Assembly: GCA_963807385.1 (NCBI GenBank)
Contig: CAWEBQ010000005.1
Location: forward strand, 62,001 to 126,000
DNA length: 64,000 bases
Direction: 5' to 3'
DNA from: JBDTSW01 sp963807385
Lineage (GTDB): Bacteria > Actinomycetota > Thermoleophilia > Solirubrobacterales > 70-9
The position numbers and the translations under genes are program-made. The notes beneath the pieces were generated by a model, which worked only from the letters and a program-made list of their open reading frames with translations, was not told the origin of the DNA and did not search any database. Of the stretch, positions 55,035-63,970 are shown in pieces (position 1 is the first letter of the stretch; each line of letters begins with the position of its first letter).

Positions 55035-56771
55035 ATGGCGATCGGGCAGTCCCAGTCCCGTCCTCGCCGGCCCGTTGGCGTTCGCCTTTACTTGGCGCTC
55101 GCGTTCGGCGCAGTCGCGCTGATCACGGCCGGCCTTTCCGTGCTGCTGGTCAGCGACGCCAGCGAGGACGCCGCCTCCGAGCGCGCGGAGGTGATCACGG
55201 TGGGGCGGAGCGTCCGCCTCGCCGACCGGATCGGCGATCGTCCCCCGCAGGCGGCGGTAACGCTTCTCGGAGACATCACGGATCCCGGCTACGCCGCTTG
55301 GGTTCTCGACCGAAGCGGCGAGCTCCTCACACCGGATATCGCCCGCGGCATCTCGCTCAGCGAGGTGCCCGGTTCCAAGCGGGCGGTCCGCCTGGCACAG
55401 CGCGGGTCCAGGACCGTGGAGGCCCTGCCGGGCGACGTGACCCTGGTGGCCACGCCGGTCTTCCGGGAGGGAAGGCCGGCCGGGGCCGTTCTCGCGCGTG
55501 CGGAACGCCCCGAGGAGCTGCAGGCCGCCGTCGATCAGATCCGTGGCGACCGCATCACCGCCGCCCTCGTCGCCCTCGGGATCGCCGCCCTGATCGGGGT
55601 CGCTATCGCGAGCGCGATCACCTCGCGCGTCAAGCGGCTGGCCCACAGCGCGGAGCTGATGACGGAGGGCCGACTGGACGAGCCCCTCGAGGGGACGGGC
55701 GGACGGGACGAGATCACCGCGCTTGGCACCGCGCTCGAGACGATGCGGAGGGCACTGCGCGAGACTTTCGGCGCCCTCTCCTCGGAACGCGACAGGCTGT
55801 CCGCGATCTTCGATGCCCTCGACCACGCCGTGATCGTGGTCGGCCCAGACGGCGAGGCTCGGTTCGCCAACGCGGCGGCCGAGGCGATGATCTCGGCGAA
55901 CGGCCGCGTCAGCGATGCGCTGCTCCCGTGGCTCCGGCGCGCCGATGAGCGCGGCGCGGTTGAGAACGACGCTCTGCGGGTTGGCGACCGCGTCTACGCC
56001 GTCGGGGTCCGCAAGCTGCCGGCTGAGGGCGCGGTGCTGGCCGTCGTCCGTGACCGGACCGAGGAGCTGCGGCGCGAGCTCGCCGAGCGCGAGTTCGTCT
56101 CCAACGCCGCGCACGAGCTGCGCAACCCGATCGCCGGCATCTCGGGCGCGATCGAGGTTCTCCGCGGCGGCGCCAAGGACGACCCGGAGGCACGCGAGCA
56201 CTTCCTGAACCGACTGGCCAAGGACACCGACCGGGTGAGCCGCCTAACCGAGTCGCTGCTCACGCTCGCGAGGATGGAGGCCGTCAGCGAGGGCGCGAGC
56301 GGCGCGCTCGACGTCGGGATAGCGATGGAGGAGGCGGCGCAGGCCGTGAGCCCGGCCGACGGCATCGAGCTGGTGGTGGACCCGGAGCCGGATCTGGTCG
56401 CCCGGGGGGATTCGGTGCTCCTGCGCCAGGTGCTGATCGGCCTGCTCACAAACGCGTTCAAGAACACTCAAGCGCCCGGCGCCGTTACCCTTCGCGCCCG
56501 CCGGGGCGAGCCCGGCGAGGAGGAGATCCAGATCGAGGTCACAGACACCGGAACCGGTATTGAGCCAGACGAGGTTGGTCGCGTCTTCGAGCGCTTCTAC
56601 CGTGGCTCGGGCGCCCTGGAGAAGGAGGGGTTCGGCCTCGGCCTGTCGATCGCCAAGCGAATGGTCGACGTGATGGGCGGCGAGATCGGGGTGCGCTCGG
56701 AGGTCGGCGTGGGCAGCACGTTCTGGGTCCGCCTCGCGGCCGCGAGCCCGGCTCCGACCCCGGTGGCGTGA
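55035..56771 (+). CDS. Two-component sensor histidine kinase
   Basis: 578 residues. TM1 about 17-39, extracytoplasmic sensor about 40-170, TM2 about 174-196, HAMP about 197-250, a PAS-like segment (IFDALDHAVIVVGPDGEARF, about 258-340), HisKA with the phospho-acceptor H360 in FVSNAAHELRNPIAGIS, and HATPase_c with N-box LLTNAFKNT and G-box FGLGLSIAKRMVDVMGG. Complete and probably active. The signal is unknown. One base separates it from its response regulator. Confidence 0.92.
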   Translation: MAIGQSQSRPRRPVGVRLYLALAFGAVALITAGLSVLLVSDASEDAASERAEVITVGRSVRLADRIGDRPPQAAVTLLGDITDPGYAAWVLDRSGELLTPDIARGISLSEVPGSKRAVRLAQRGSRTVEALPGDVTLVATPVFREGRPAGAVLARAERPEELQAAVDQIRGDRITAALVALGIAALIGVAIASAITSRVKRLAHSAELMTEGRLDEPLEGTGGRDEITALGTALETMRRALRETFGALSSERDRLSAIFDALDHAVIVVGPDGEARFANAAAEAMISANGRVSDALLPWLRRADERGAVENDALRVGDRVYAVGVRKLPAEGAVLAVVRDRTEELRRELAEREFVSNAAHELRNPIAGISGAIEVLRGGAKDDPEAREHFLNRLAKDTDRVSRLTESLLTLARMEAVSEGASGALDVGIAMEEAAQAVSPADGIELVVDPEPDLVARGDSVLLRQVLIGLLTNAFKNTQAPGAVTLRARRGEPGEEEIQIEVTDTGTGIEPDEVGRVFERFYRGSGALEKEGFGLGLSIAKRMVDVMGGEIGVRSEVGVGSTFWVRLAAASPAPTPVA

Positions 56772-56772
56772 G

Positions 56773-57477
56773 ATGAGCAGTGGGTCGATACTCGTTGCCG
56801 ACGACGAGCCCTCGGTCCGGGACGCGGTCGGCTACGCGCTCGAGCAGGAGGGCTTCGAGGTCACCCTCGCCGTTGACGGCGACGACGCCGACTCCAAGGT
56901 CGCCGAGGGCGAGATCGACTTCGACCTGCTGATCCTGGACATCATGATGCCCGGCCGCAGCGGCCTCGACATCTGTCGCGACGTCCGGGCGCGGAGCCCC
57001 GTGCCGATCATCCTGCTGACGGCTAAGGACGCCGAGGTCGACAAGGTCGTCGGGCTCGAGGTCGGGGCCGACGACTACATGACCAAGCCGTTCTCGGTTC
57101 GAGAGCTGCTCGGCCGCGTCCGCGCCCAGCTGCGCCGCCGCGAGCTCGACCGCCACTCCACCGAGCCGGGGGGCAAGACGATCGAGGCCGGTCCGGTTCG
57201 CATCGACCTCGCCCGCCACCTCGTGTCCGTGGGTGGCGAGCCGGTCAACCTGACGCGCTCGGAGTTCCAGGTCCTTCGCCTGCTCGCGGAGAGCCCGGGA
57301 CAGGTCTTCAGCCGGCTCCAGATCATGGAGGAGCTGTGGCAGTCCGAGTTCCAGGGCGACGTCCGGGCCTGTGACGTCCACATCTCGAACCTGCGCCAGA
57401 AGGTCGAGCGCGACGCGCAGGAGCCGGAGCTGGTGCTCACCGTGCGGGGCATCGGCTACCGCCTGGCCGAGGGCTAG
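56773..57477 (+). CDS. OmpR/PhoB-family response regulator
   Basis: 234 residues. Receiver with acidic pair D10-D11, phosphorylatable D56 in LLILDIMMPGRSG and K105 in DDYMTKPFSVREL; C-terminal winged helix FQVLRLLAESPGQVFSRLQI with ACDVHISNLRQKVE. It is the partner of the kinase at 55035. Target genes cannot be read; MtrA, PhoP and PrrA-like regulators of actinobacteria have the same layout. Confidence 0.92.
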   Translation: MSSGSILVADDEPSVRDAVGYALEQEGFEVTLAVDGDDADSKVAEGEIDFDLLILDIMMPGRSGLDICRDVRARSPVPIILLTAKDAEVDKVVGLEVGADDYMTKPFSVRELLGRVRAQLRRRELDRHSTEPGGKTIEAGPVRIDLARHLVSVGGEPVNLTRSEFQVLRLLAESPGQVFSRLQIMEELWQSEFQGDVRACDVHISNLRQKVERDAQEPELVLTVRGIGYRLAEG

Positions 57478-57501
57478 GCACGCGACTACACTGACGCGCG
57501 C

Positions 57502-57574
57502 GCCGACGTAGCTCAGCTGGTAGAGCACTTCACTCGTAATGAAGGGGTCGCCGGTTCAAATCCGGCCGTCGGCT
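57502..57574 (+). tRNA. tRNA-Thr (anticodon CGT)
   Basis: A complete 73-base cloverleaf. The acceptor stem GCCGACG pairs with CGTCGGC, with discriminator T. D arm TAGCTCAGCTGGTAGAGCA. Anticodon stem CTTCA/TGAAG around the loop CTCGTAA, giving anticodon CGT at 57535-57537, which reads ACG (Thr). T arm CCGGTTCAAATCCGG. The 3' CCA is not encoded. It lies between the response regulator and the SnoaL-like gene. Confidence 0.95.
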
Positions 57575-57632
57575 TCGGATTGACGCGGCGGGGGCGTTGT
57601 GTCTAGGGTGCGGCGCGTATGGAGGTGAGCTG

Positions 57633-58034
57633 ATGGCGCAGGACAACGTTGACGTCGTTCAGGCGGCCTGGGATGCGTGGGCGTCGGGCGATCTCGACGC
57701 CGCGACCGCCATCGTTGCGCCGGAGGGCGAGATCAACGCGCCGTCGGTCTTGCCGTGGGGCGGCACGTTCCTCGGGCCCGAGGGGTTCCGCGACTTCCTC
57801 ACCGGCCTGCTCGGGCACTTCAAGGACTTCAAGGCGACGCCCGAGAAGGTGCTGGGCGCGGATGACGACCATGTGATCGTCACCGCGAGCGTGCGCGGTC
57901 GGACGCGGGCGGGCGGCACGGTTGAGGAGAAGGTCGTCTGGGTCTACAAGCTGCGCGGGGGGCAGGTCGTGAGCGCCGAGAGCTTCCTCGACACGGCGGC
58001 GATGCTGAAGGCGCTCGACCCGTCGGGGTCCTGA
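57633..58034 (+). CDS. SnoaL-like / NTF2-fold protein
   Basis: 133 residues from ATG 57633, chosen because GGAGGTGA lies five bases upstream. VDVVQAAWDAWASGDLDAAT, PEGFRDFLTGLLGHFKDF and VEEKVVWVYKLRGGQVVSAE show the SnoaL_2 fold. The function is unknown. It may be translationally coupled to the glycosyltransferase, whose reading frame overlaps its stop. Confidence 0.78.
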   Translation: MAQDNVDVVQAAWDAWASGDLDAATAIVAPEGEINAPSVLPWGGTFLGPEGFRDFLTGLLGHFKDFKATPEKVLGADDDHVIVTASVRGRTRAGGTVEEKVVWVYKLRGGQVVSAESFLDTAAMLKALDPSGS

Positions 58035-59062
58035 GCTCGCTCTCCGTCGTCGTCGTCACGCACGACAGCCGCGAGGCGGTCACGCGAACGCTGCCGGCGC
58101 TTCTCGCCGAGCTGGATGACGCCGACGAGCTGATCCTCGTCGACAACGACTCGCGCGACGGGACCCTGGAGGCCGTCCGCGAGCTGGCCCCCGGCGCGGC
58201 GGTGATCGAGACTCAGGAGAACCTGGGCTTCTCCGCGGCGTGCAACCGGGGTGCGGCGGCGGCCTCGGGCGAGCTGCTCTGCCTGCTGAACCCCGACGCC
58301 GTGCCGCAGCCGGGATGGCGCGCGGCGATCGTCGCTCCCCGGTCGGGAGGTCGCGGGTGGGCGGCCTGGCAGGCCCTCGTCACGGCTGAGGATGGCGCGG
58401 TCATCAACACGTCCGGCGGGATCGTCCACTTCACCGGGATCGCGTGGGCCGGCCAGGCCGGGAGGCCGGCGACCGCGGTCGCGCCGCCGGAGGAGCCGGG
58501 GTTCGTCTCGGGCGCGTGCCTGGTGCTGACCCGGCGGGCGTTTGCCGACGCCGGCGCGCTCCCCGAGGACTTCTTCCTCTACCACGAGGACGTCGACCTC
58601 TCCCTGCGGGTGCGCCTGGCCGGCGGCACCCTGGGTGTGGCGACCGCCGCCCGCGTCGACCACGACTACGACTTCGACAAGGGTCCCGAGAAGTGGCGTT
58701 ATCTGGAGCGCAACCGGTGGGCGACCCTGATCCGCACCTACCCCCTGGCGCTCCTGCTGGTGTTGGCCCCGGCGCTTTTGGCGACGGAGCTGGCGCTCCT
58801 CGTGGTGGCCAGCTCCGGCGGATGGCTGTCCCAGAAGCTCCGCGCCGCCTGGGACGTGATCGGCTGGATGCCGCGCCTACTGCGTGAGCGGCGCGAGGTC
58901 CAGGCCGGCCGAGCCGTCTCGGCGCGCGAGTTCGCGGCCGGCCTGACGCCGCGACTGGACTCGCCGTTCCTCGGAGCCGCCGGGCGCTCGCGCCTACTCG
59001 GGTGGGCGCTCGGCGCCTACTGGCGCTTCGCCCTCGCCGTCCTGGGCGCCGGCCGGGGCTGA
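58031..59062 (+). CDS. Family 2 glycosyltransferase with a probable CTG start
   Basis: 343 residues. GT-A domain begins SLSVVVVTHDSREAVTRTL, then LILVDNDSRDGT, NLGFSAACNRGAAAA and LLNPDAVPQPGW (DxD-like Asp), later DFFLYHEDVDLSLRVRLAGG, as in rhamnosyltransferases. A membrane helix at about 235-262 may anchor it. The first in-frame ATG/GTG/TTG would be GTG 58202, which cuts off the nucleotide-binding strand. CTG at 58031 overlaps the previous stop (CTGA), so a non-canonical start is likely. The 3' end overlaps the convergent DUF2304 gene by 69 bases. Confidence 0.85.
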   Translation: MSSLSVVVVTHDSREAVTRTLPALLAELDDADELILVDNDSRDGTLEAVRELAPGAAVIETQENLGFSAACNRGAAAASGELLCLLNPDAVPQPGWRAAIVAPRSGGRGWAAWQALVTAEDGAVINTSGGIVHFTGIAWAGQAGRPATAVAPPEEPGFVSGACLVLTRRAFADAGALPEDFFLYHEDVDLSLRVRLAGGTLGVATAARVDHDYDFDKGPEKWRYLERNRWATLIRTYPLALLLVLAPALLATELALLVVASSGGWLSQKLRAAWDVIGWMPRLLRERREVQAGRAVSAREFAAGLTPRLDSPFLGAAGRSRLLGWALGAYWRFALAVLGAGRG

Positions 59063-59443
59063 GCGCTCGGCGCGCAGCTCGCCGTCGAGGCGCGCGACCT
59101 CCTGGGCGAGGATCTTGGTCTGCTCGGACAGGCGCGAGGTCGCGACCGAGAAGTGCAGGAGAAGGAGGAAGGCGACGGTGAGGGCGGCGAGGAAGAGCCC
59201 GTTGGCCGGGACCTCGATGTTCAGCAGGTCGGTGCCCCAGGACAGGAGGTCGGTCCAGATCGCCAGCAGGAGCAGCGCGCCGGCGACGATCATCCAGATC
59301 AGCGCGTAGCGCTCGGCCAGGTAGCGGCGGCGGACCAGCTCCAGGACGGCCAGGAAGATCAGCCCGGTGACGACCACGGCGACCACCTGAAGGCGACCGT
59401 CCAGGCCGTCGGCCGCGAGCGGGAGCAGGGCGGCGCCCGTCAC
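58994..59443 (-). CDS. DUF2304-family membrane protein
   Basis: 149 residues with three membrane helices (about 17-37, 46-64, 78-97), then a coiled helix RLSEQTKILAQEVARLDGEL and a Pro/acid-rich tail. LVRRRYLAERYALIWMIVAG is the DUF2304 hallmark. Such genes usually lie next to a polyprenyl-phosphate glycosyltransferase, as here (four-base overlap with 59440-60249), and may help it at the membrane. The tail overlaps the convergent glycosyltransferase. Confidence 0.8.
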   Translation of the reverse strand: MTGAALLPLAADGLDGRLQVVAVVVTGLIFLAVLELVRRRYLAERYALIWMIVAGALLLLAIWTDLLSWGTDLLNIEVPANGLFLAALTVAFLLLLHFSVATSRLSEQTKILAQEVARLDGELRAERSAPAGAQDGEGEAPVGAERPPE

Positions 59444-60249
59444 GGGCCACCGGCTTCGTCGGTGGCGCCAGTGGCGGCGGCGCCAGGGGTGACCGGCTCT
59501 CCCTCGGGCCTGTCCGGATGGTCCTCGCCGGGCGTGGGCCGGCGGCGGAAGAGCCCGACGAAGAGCGCCAGCAGCACCTTGGCCATGTAGTAGGCGCTGC
59601 GCGGGTAGTCGATGGAGCTGCGGCCGAACCCTCGCGCGTTCATCCGAACCGGCACCTCGTGGATCGCGAGGTCGTGGCTGTGGAGCATCAGGATCGCCTC
59701 GACCTCCGGGTAGTCGTGCGGGTAGTCCCGCGCGAAGAGCTCGATCCCCCGGCGGTTGGTCATCCGGAACCCCGAGGTGGGATCGGTGATCTTCTGGCGA
59801 GTGATCGCGGTGAGGACGACCGAGAAGATGAGGTTGCCGACCCGGCGCCCCAGCGGGACCTTGTAGCCGGGGTCCTCGCGGAAGCGGCTGCCGTAGACCA
59901 TGTCGGCCTGGCCGCCGGCGGCGAGCGCGGCGACCATGTCGTCGAGGTACTCAGGCTTGTGCTGGCCGTCCCCATCAACCTGGACGGCGAGGTCGTAGTC
60001 GTGGCGCAGCGCGTACTTGTATCCCGACTGCATCGCTCCGCCGATGCCGAGGTTGAACGGGTGGTGGAGGACGATCGCGCCGGCGCTTGCCGCCCTGGCC
60101 GCCGTTGCGTCGGTGCAGCCGTCGTCGATCACGAGGACGTCGAAGCCGGGCGATGCGCGGCGGATGTCGCGCACGACGCGCCCGATCATGCCCTCCTCGT
60201 TGTAGGCGGGCACGATCGCGAGCTTGCGCTGGCCGTCGGGGGCGGTCAT
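59440..60249 (-). CDS. Family 2 glycosyltransferase (polyprenyl-phosphate mannose/glucose synthase-like)
   Basis: 269 residues. AIVPAYNEEGMIGRVVRDIR, VLVIDDGCTDATAARA, NLGIGGAMQSGYKYALRHDY and QVDGDGQHKPEYLDDMV (DxDxQ) are the DPM1-type motifs; GSRFREDPGYK and TDPTSGFRMTNRRGIELF follow. It has no long C-terminal membrane domain. It probably transfers a sugar from a nucleotide sugar to polyprenyl phosphate for cell-envelope glycans. It forms a unit with the DUF2304 gene. Confidence 0.88.
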   Translation of the reverse strand: MTAPDGQRKLAIVPAYNEEGMIGRVVRDIRRASPGFDVLVIDDGCTDATAARAASAGAIVLHHPFNLGIGGAMQSGYKYALRHDYDLAVQVDGDGQHKPEYLDDMVAALAAGGQADMVYGSRFREDPGYKVPLGRRVGNLIFSVVLTAITRQKITDPTSGFRMTNRRGIELFARDYPHDYPEVEAILMLHSHDLAIHEVPVRMNARGFGRSSIDYPRSAYYMAKVLLALFVGLFRRRPTPGEDHPDRPEGEPVTPGAAATGATDEAGGP

Positions 60250-60315
60250 GGGCGAATCAGGGTAGAGCGGCCAGACTGGCCCCGTCGGTGGTGGGCGTGC
60301 AGGGCCGCGGAAGGC

Positions 60316-60801
60316 TCAGGAGCGCTCGCGCTGGATCTCCTCGCGCTCCGCGAGGCGATTGCGGCGCCTGGTCCCGGCCTCGCGTTCGCGGCGCAGCTCG
60401 GACTCGGACTCGGCCAGCAGTGGCGGGACGGGAATCGGCCTCCCGTCCTCGTCCACCGCGACCATCGTGAGGTACGCGGTCGCGGTGTGCCGCGTGGAGC
60501 CCGTGCGCGCGTTCTCGGCCTCGACCCGGACCCCGACCTCCATGGATGTCCGCCAGGCAGCGTTCACGGTCGCCGCGCAGGTGAGGAGATCGCCGATCTT
60601 CACGGGCTCCAGAAACGTCATTCGGTCCATGCCCGCGGTCACGACGCGGGATCCGCAGTGGCGTACCGAGGCTACGCCCGCCGCCTCGTCGCAGAGCTTC
60701 ATCACCATCCCGCCGTGGACGAAGCCGGCCGAGTTCGCATCGGCGACCGCCATCCAGCGGAGGAGGGAGGAGGCCGAGGCGGACGCGGGCTTGGGCTCCA
60801 T
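60316..60801 (-). CDS. Acyl-CoA thioesterase (hotdog, YciA/ACOT type)
   Basis: 161 residues from ATG 60801. LLRWMAVADANSAGFVHGGM then VMKLCDEAAGVASVRHCGSR (catalytic Asp) and RMTFLEPVKIGDLL are the cytosolic acyl-CoA thioesterase pattern; TAYLTMVAVDEDGRPIPVPP is the end of the hotdog. The last 25 residues are Glu/Arg-rich, as in this family. Substrate range unknown. Divergent from the uracil-DNA glycosylase gene 19 bases away. Confidence 0.87.
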   Translation of the reverse strand: MEPKPASASASSLLRWMAVADANSAGFVHGGMVMKLCDEAAGVASVRHCGSRVVTAGMDRMTFLEPVKIGDLLTCAATVNAAWRTSMEVGVRVEAENARTGSTRHTATAYLTMVAVDEDGRPIPVPPLLAESESELRREREAGTRRRNRLAEREEIQRERS

Positions 60802-60820
60802 TGCGCGATCGTATGCCCTG

Positions 60821-61509
60821 ATGGATGCGGCGCGCGACCTGGACGAGCTCGAGCGGCGGGTCACCGAGTGCCGTCGCTGCCCGCGCCTGGTCGAGTGGCG
60901 CGAGCGGGTCGCCGCCGATCCGCCCAAGCGTCATCGCGGCGAGCGGTACTGGGCGCGCCCGGTGCCGGCGTTCGGCGATCCAGCCGCGCGGATCGTGATC
61001 GTCGGCCTGGCCCCGGCCGCCAACGGCGCCAACCGAACGGGAAGGATGTTCACCGGTGACCGCTCGGGCGACTGGCTCTTCGCCGCGCTTCACCGCGCCG
61101 GCCTGGCGAGCCGGCCGACCGCCGTCAGTCGGGACGACGGACTGCGCCTGACCGACACGTGGATTACCGCCGTCAACCACTGCGCCCCCCGGCCAACAAG
61201 CCGACGACCGCGGAGCGCGACGAGTGTCTGCCGTACCTGGCAGCGGAGCTCGGACTGCTGGCGCGCCCCCGGGTGCTGGTGACCCTGGGCGCGTACGGGT
61301 GGGATGGGGCGTTGCGCGCGCTTCGCTCCCGCGGCATCGAGGTGCCGCGCCCCCGGCCGAGGTTCGGCCACGGGAGCGAGGCGGAGCTGGGCGGCCTGGC
61401 GCTCCTCGGCTGCTTTCACCCCTCCCAGCAGAACACCTTCACGGGCAGGCTGACCGAGCCGATGCTGGACGCGGTGTTCGCCCGGGCGATCGAGTTGGCG
61501 CGCGCCTAG
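60821..61509 (+). pseudogene. Uracil-DNA glycosylase, family 5 (UdgB type), frameshifted
   Basis: Base-excision repair of uracil. The ATG 60821 frame reads ELERRVTECRRCPRLVEWRE (Fe-S Cys region), then IVIVGLAPAANGANRTGRMF (uracil-binding motif) and TDTWITAVNHCAP. The second frame continues PANKPTTAERDECLPYLAAE, LVTLGAYGWDGALRAL and GCFHPSQQNTFTGRLT. The run of six C at 61185-61190 must be seven to give CAPPANKPT, which is the family motif. All catalytic parts are otherwise present (about 229 residues), so a homopolymer read error is plausible. Confidence 0.85.
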
Positions 61510-62840
61510 AGGCCGGCGGGCACGCGCTCGGGCCGGGCCAGGCCCTCGCCCTCGGCGGCCCTCGCCACGGCGTCCGCGACCGCTCGGTGGACGTCGGGGT
61601 CGAGCGCGTCCGGCACCAGCTCGGACTCCTCGGTGAGGCCGGCGATCGCCCGGGCCGCCGCCAGCTTCATCCCGGTCGAGATCCCCGACGAGCCCGAGAT
61701 CAGCGCGCCGCGGAAGATGCCGGGGAAGCCCAGCACGTTGTTCACCAGCGAGCCGTCCGCGGCGAACGCGGCCCCGGCCGCGATGGCCTCGGTCGGGGTG
61801 ATCTCCGGGTCGGGGTTGGTGAGCGCGAGGATCACCTGCCCCTCACGCACGTCCTCGGGCTTGACCAGCCCGGCGACGCCGGTGGTCAGCACGACGACGT
61901 CCGCGCGGGCCATCACATCCGCGTACCCGGTCACCTCGATACCGCGCTCGCGGGCGCGGGCGTGCGACGCCTCACTGGGGTCCGAGGCCAGAACCGCCGC
62001 GGCCCCGGCCTCGACGTTCAGGGTGGCGATCCCGAGCCCGGCGGCCCCGAGGCCTACCTGACCGATGGTCGCCGACGCGGGCTCGATGCCCGCCTGATCG
62101 CAGGCCACTAGCACCGCGGCGAGGGTGGACACCGCAGTGCCGTGGACGTCGTCGTGCATCACGGGCACGTCCAGCGCGTCGATCAGCCGGCCTTCGATCT
62201 CGAAGCACTCGGGCGCGCTGATGTCCTCGAGATGGATCCCGCCGAATCCGGGCGCGATCCGCACCACGGTCTCGACGAACTCGTCCGGATCCTCGGTGTC
62301 GAGCAGGATGGGCATCGCGGAGATGCCCGCCATCTGCCGGTAGAAGAGCGCCTTGCCCTCCATCACCGGCATCGACGCGGCGGCGCCGATGTTGCCCAGG
62401 CCAAGCACCCGGGTGCCGTTGGTGCAGATCGCGACGGTCCGCCCGATCATCGTGAAGCGGTTCGCGAGCGCGGGGGACTCGGCGATCGCCTCGCAAACGC
62501 GGGCGACGCCGGGCGTGTAGACGTCGCGCATGTCCTGTAGCGAGCGCATCTCCATCAGGCCCTCGACCGCCAGCTTGCCGCCCTCGTGCCGGCGCAGCGC
62601 GCGGTCGTAGAAGGAGATCACGCGCACCCCGTCCAGCTGCCCCAAATCCCCGGCGACCCGCTTGGCCTGCCCGTGGTCGCGGACCTCGACCGCGATCTCG
62701 CGAATCGACCGCTCGCGGCCGATCTGCACCGTCAGAACGTCGCCGATCAGGCCGTGGGCGTCGGCGATCGTCGAGCAGACGCGGGCGAGCTGACCCGAGA
62801 CGTGCGGCTGCTCGATCCGGTAGACGTAGTCAACGGGCAT
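61506..62840 (-). CDS. NAD(P)-dependent malic enzyme with N-terminal ACT domain
   Basis: 444 residues. Decarboxylates malate to pyruvate. An ACT-like domain (IEQPHVSGQLARVCSTIADA, about 1-75) precedes the enzyme: YTPGVARVCEAIAE, TNGTRVLGLGNIGAAASMPVMEGK, MHDDVHGTAV (metal-binding Asp pair) and LTNPDPEITPTEA. The nucleotide loop is GLGAAGLG. The ACT domain suggests regulation by an amino acid or similar ligand. Its stop shares CTAG with the convergent glycosylase gene. Confidence 0.92.
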   Translation of the reverse strand: MPVDYVYRIEQPHVSGQLARVCSTIADAHGLIGDVLTVQIGRERSIREIAVEVRDHGQAKRVAGDLGQLDGVRVISFYDRALRRHEGGKLAVEGLMEMRSLQDMRDVYTPGVARVCEAIAESPALANRFTMIGRTVAICTNGTRVLGLGNIGAAASMPVMEGKALFYRQMAGISAMPILLDTEDPDEFVETVVRIAPGFGGIHLEDISAPECFEIEGRLIDALDVPVMHDDVHGTAVSTLAAVLVACDQAGIEPASATIGQVGLGAAGLGIATLNVEAGAAAVLASDPSEASHARARERGIEVTGYADVMARADVVVLTTGVAGLVKPEDVREGQVILALTNPDPEITPTEAIAAGAAFAADGSLVNNVLGFPGIFRGALISGSSGISTGMKLAAARAIAGLTEESELVPDALDPDVHRAVADAVARAAEGEGLARPERVPAGL

Positions 62841-62869
62841 GGGAGCGGGCCTAGTATCTCGCGCAGCGC

Positions 62870-63460
62870 GTGGTCCCCGTCAACATCCCCAATGCTCTCA
62901 CGATGCTGCGGATCGTCGCGGTGCCCGTGATCGTCGTGGCGCTGCTCGACGAGACGCCGAACGGGGACGTGATCGCCGCCGTCCTGTTCGCGCTCGCGGC
63001 GCTCACCGACGGTCTCGACGGCTACATCGCCAGGCGTCGCAGCCAGGTGACGACGTTCGGCAAGCTGATGGATCCGCTGGCCGACAAGCTCCTGGTCGTC
63101 GCGGCGCTGATCGCCCTGGTCTCGCTCGACCGGCTCGCCGCGTGGGTCGCGATGGTCATCATCGCCCGCGAGTTGGCGGTCACCGGCCTTCGCTCGCTGG
63201 CCGCCCAGCGCGGCGCTGTGATCTCGGCGAGCTGGATGGGCAAGGCGAAGACCGCCCTCCAGGTGGCGGCCATCGTGGGGCTGATCGTCTGGGATCCAAC
63301 CCCGGTGGGCGTGGACCTGCTCGTCTACGCGGCCGTCGCCGCGACCGTGATCTCCGGCGCCGACTACTTCCTGCGCCTGCGGGCCTACGTGGACAGGGCC
63401 GACGAGCCCGAGGCCACGGCGGAGGGGGCCGCCGCCGCACCCGGGCCCGATCGGGCCTGA
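62870..63460 (+). CDS. pgsA: CDP-diacylglycerol-glycerol-3-phosphate 3-phosphatidyltransferase
   Basis: 196 residues from GTG 62870. Integral membrane enzyme of phosphatidylglycerol synthesis. The CDP-alcohol phosphotransferase motif is present as DGLDGYIARRRSQ followed by TTFGKLMDPLADK (D-G-x2-x-A-R-x8-G-x3-D-x3-D type, about 44-72). About five membrane helices; PNALTMLRIVAVPVIVVALL begins the first. A Pro/Ala/Glu tail follows. Other members of the family (for example PIS) are possible but the length and motif fit PgsA. Confidence 0.9.
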   Translation: MVPVNIPNALTMLRIVAVPVIVVALLDETPNGDVIAAVLFALAALTDGLDGYIARRRSQVTTFGKLMDPLADKLLVVAALIALVSLDRLAAWVAMVIIARELAVTGLRSLAAQRGAVISASWMGKAKTALQVAAIVGLIVWDPTPVGVDLLVYAAVAATVISGADYFLRLRAYVDRADEPEATAEGAAAAPGPDRA

Positions 63461-63468
63461 GCCACCAC

Positions 63469-63894
63469 CTACTTGTTGGCCTTCTTGGCCACCTTCTCGG
63501 TCAGCGTCTTGATGTCGTTCTGAAGCTGATCGACGCTCTTCTTCAGGTTCGCCACCTCGGTGTTCAGCGCGGTGATCGAATTGGCGTTCTCATTGCTCTG
63601 ACTGAGCGCCTTGTTGCTCTGATCGAGCGCCTTGTTGCTCTGCCGCTTCGCCTTGCGCGCCTGGTTGCCCGCGGCCTTGCCGGTCTTCTTGGCCTTGTTC
63701 GCCGCGGCCTTGCCCTCCTCGCCCACCTTGGCGGTGGCGCTGCGGGTCTCGGCGACCTCCTCGCGGACCTGCTGGGTCAACTCGGCGTCGCTGGTAGTGC
63801 CACTCTTGGCGTCGAGCCCGATCACCAGCCCGGCTATGCCCAGCGCGAGCGCGATCACGACGGCGGCGATCATGGCCTTGTCCCTGTTCTCCAC
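63469..63894 (-). CDS. Membrane-anchored coiled-coil protein
   Basis: 141 residues. One N-terminal helix KAMIAAVVIALALGIAGLVI (about 6-25), then a long helical region: a Lys/Ala-rich stretch (EEGKAAANKAKKTGKAAGNQ), repeated SNKALDQSNKALSQSN, and a C-terminal heptad region (EVANLKKSVDQLQNDIKTLT). Probably a membrane-tethered coiled coil; Lys-rich parts could contact DNA or cell wall. No known family. Convergent with pgsA. Confidence 0.65.
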   Translation of the reverse strand: MENRDKAMIAAVVIALALGIAGLVIGLDAKSGTTSDAELTQQVREEVAETRSATAKVGEEGKAAANKAKKTGKAAGNQARKAKRQSNKALDQSNKALSQSNENANSITALNTEVANLKKSVDQLQNDIKTLTEKVAKKANK

Positions 63895-63970
63895 TACCCC
63901 TCCTAAGTCGCTGACTTGCGACGCGAGTGTATGGGGCCGGCAGGACCCGAAAGGCGGGGGAAGGTCGCGA

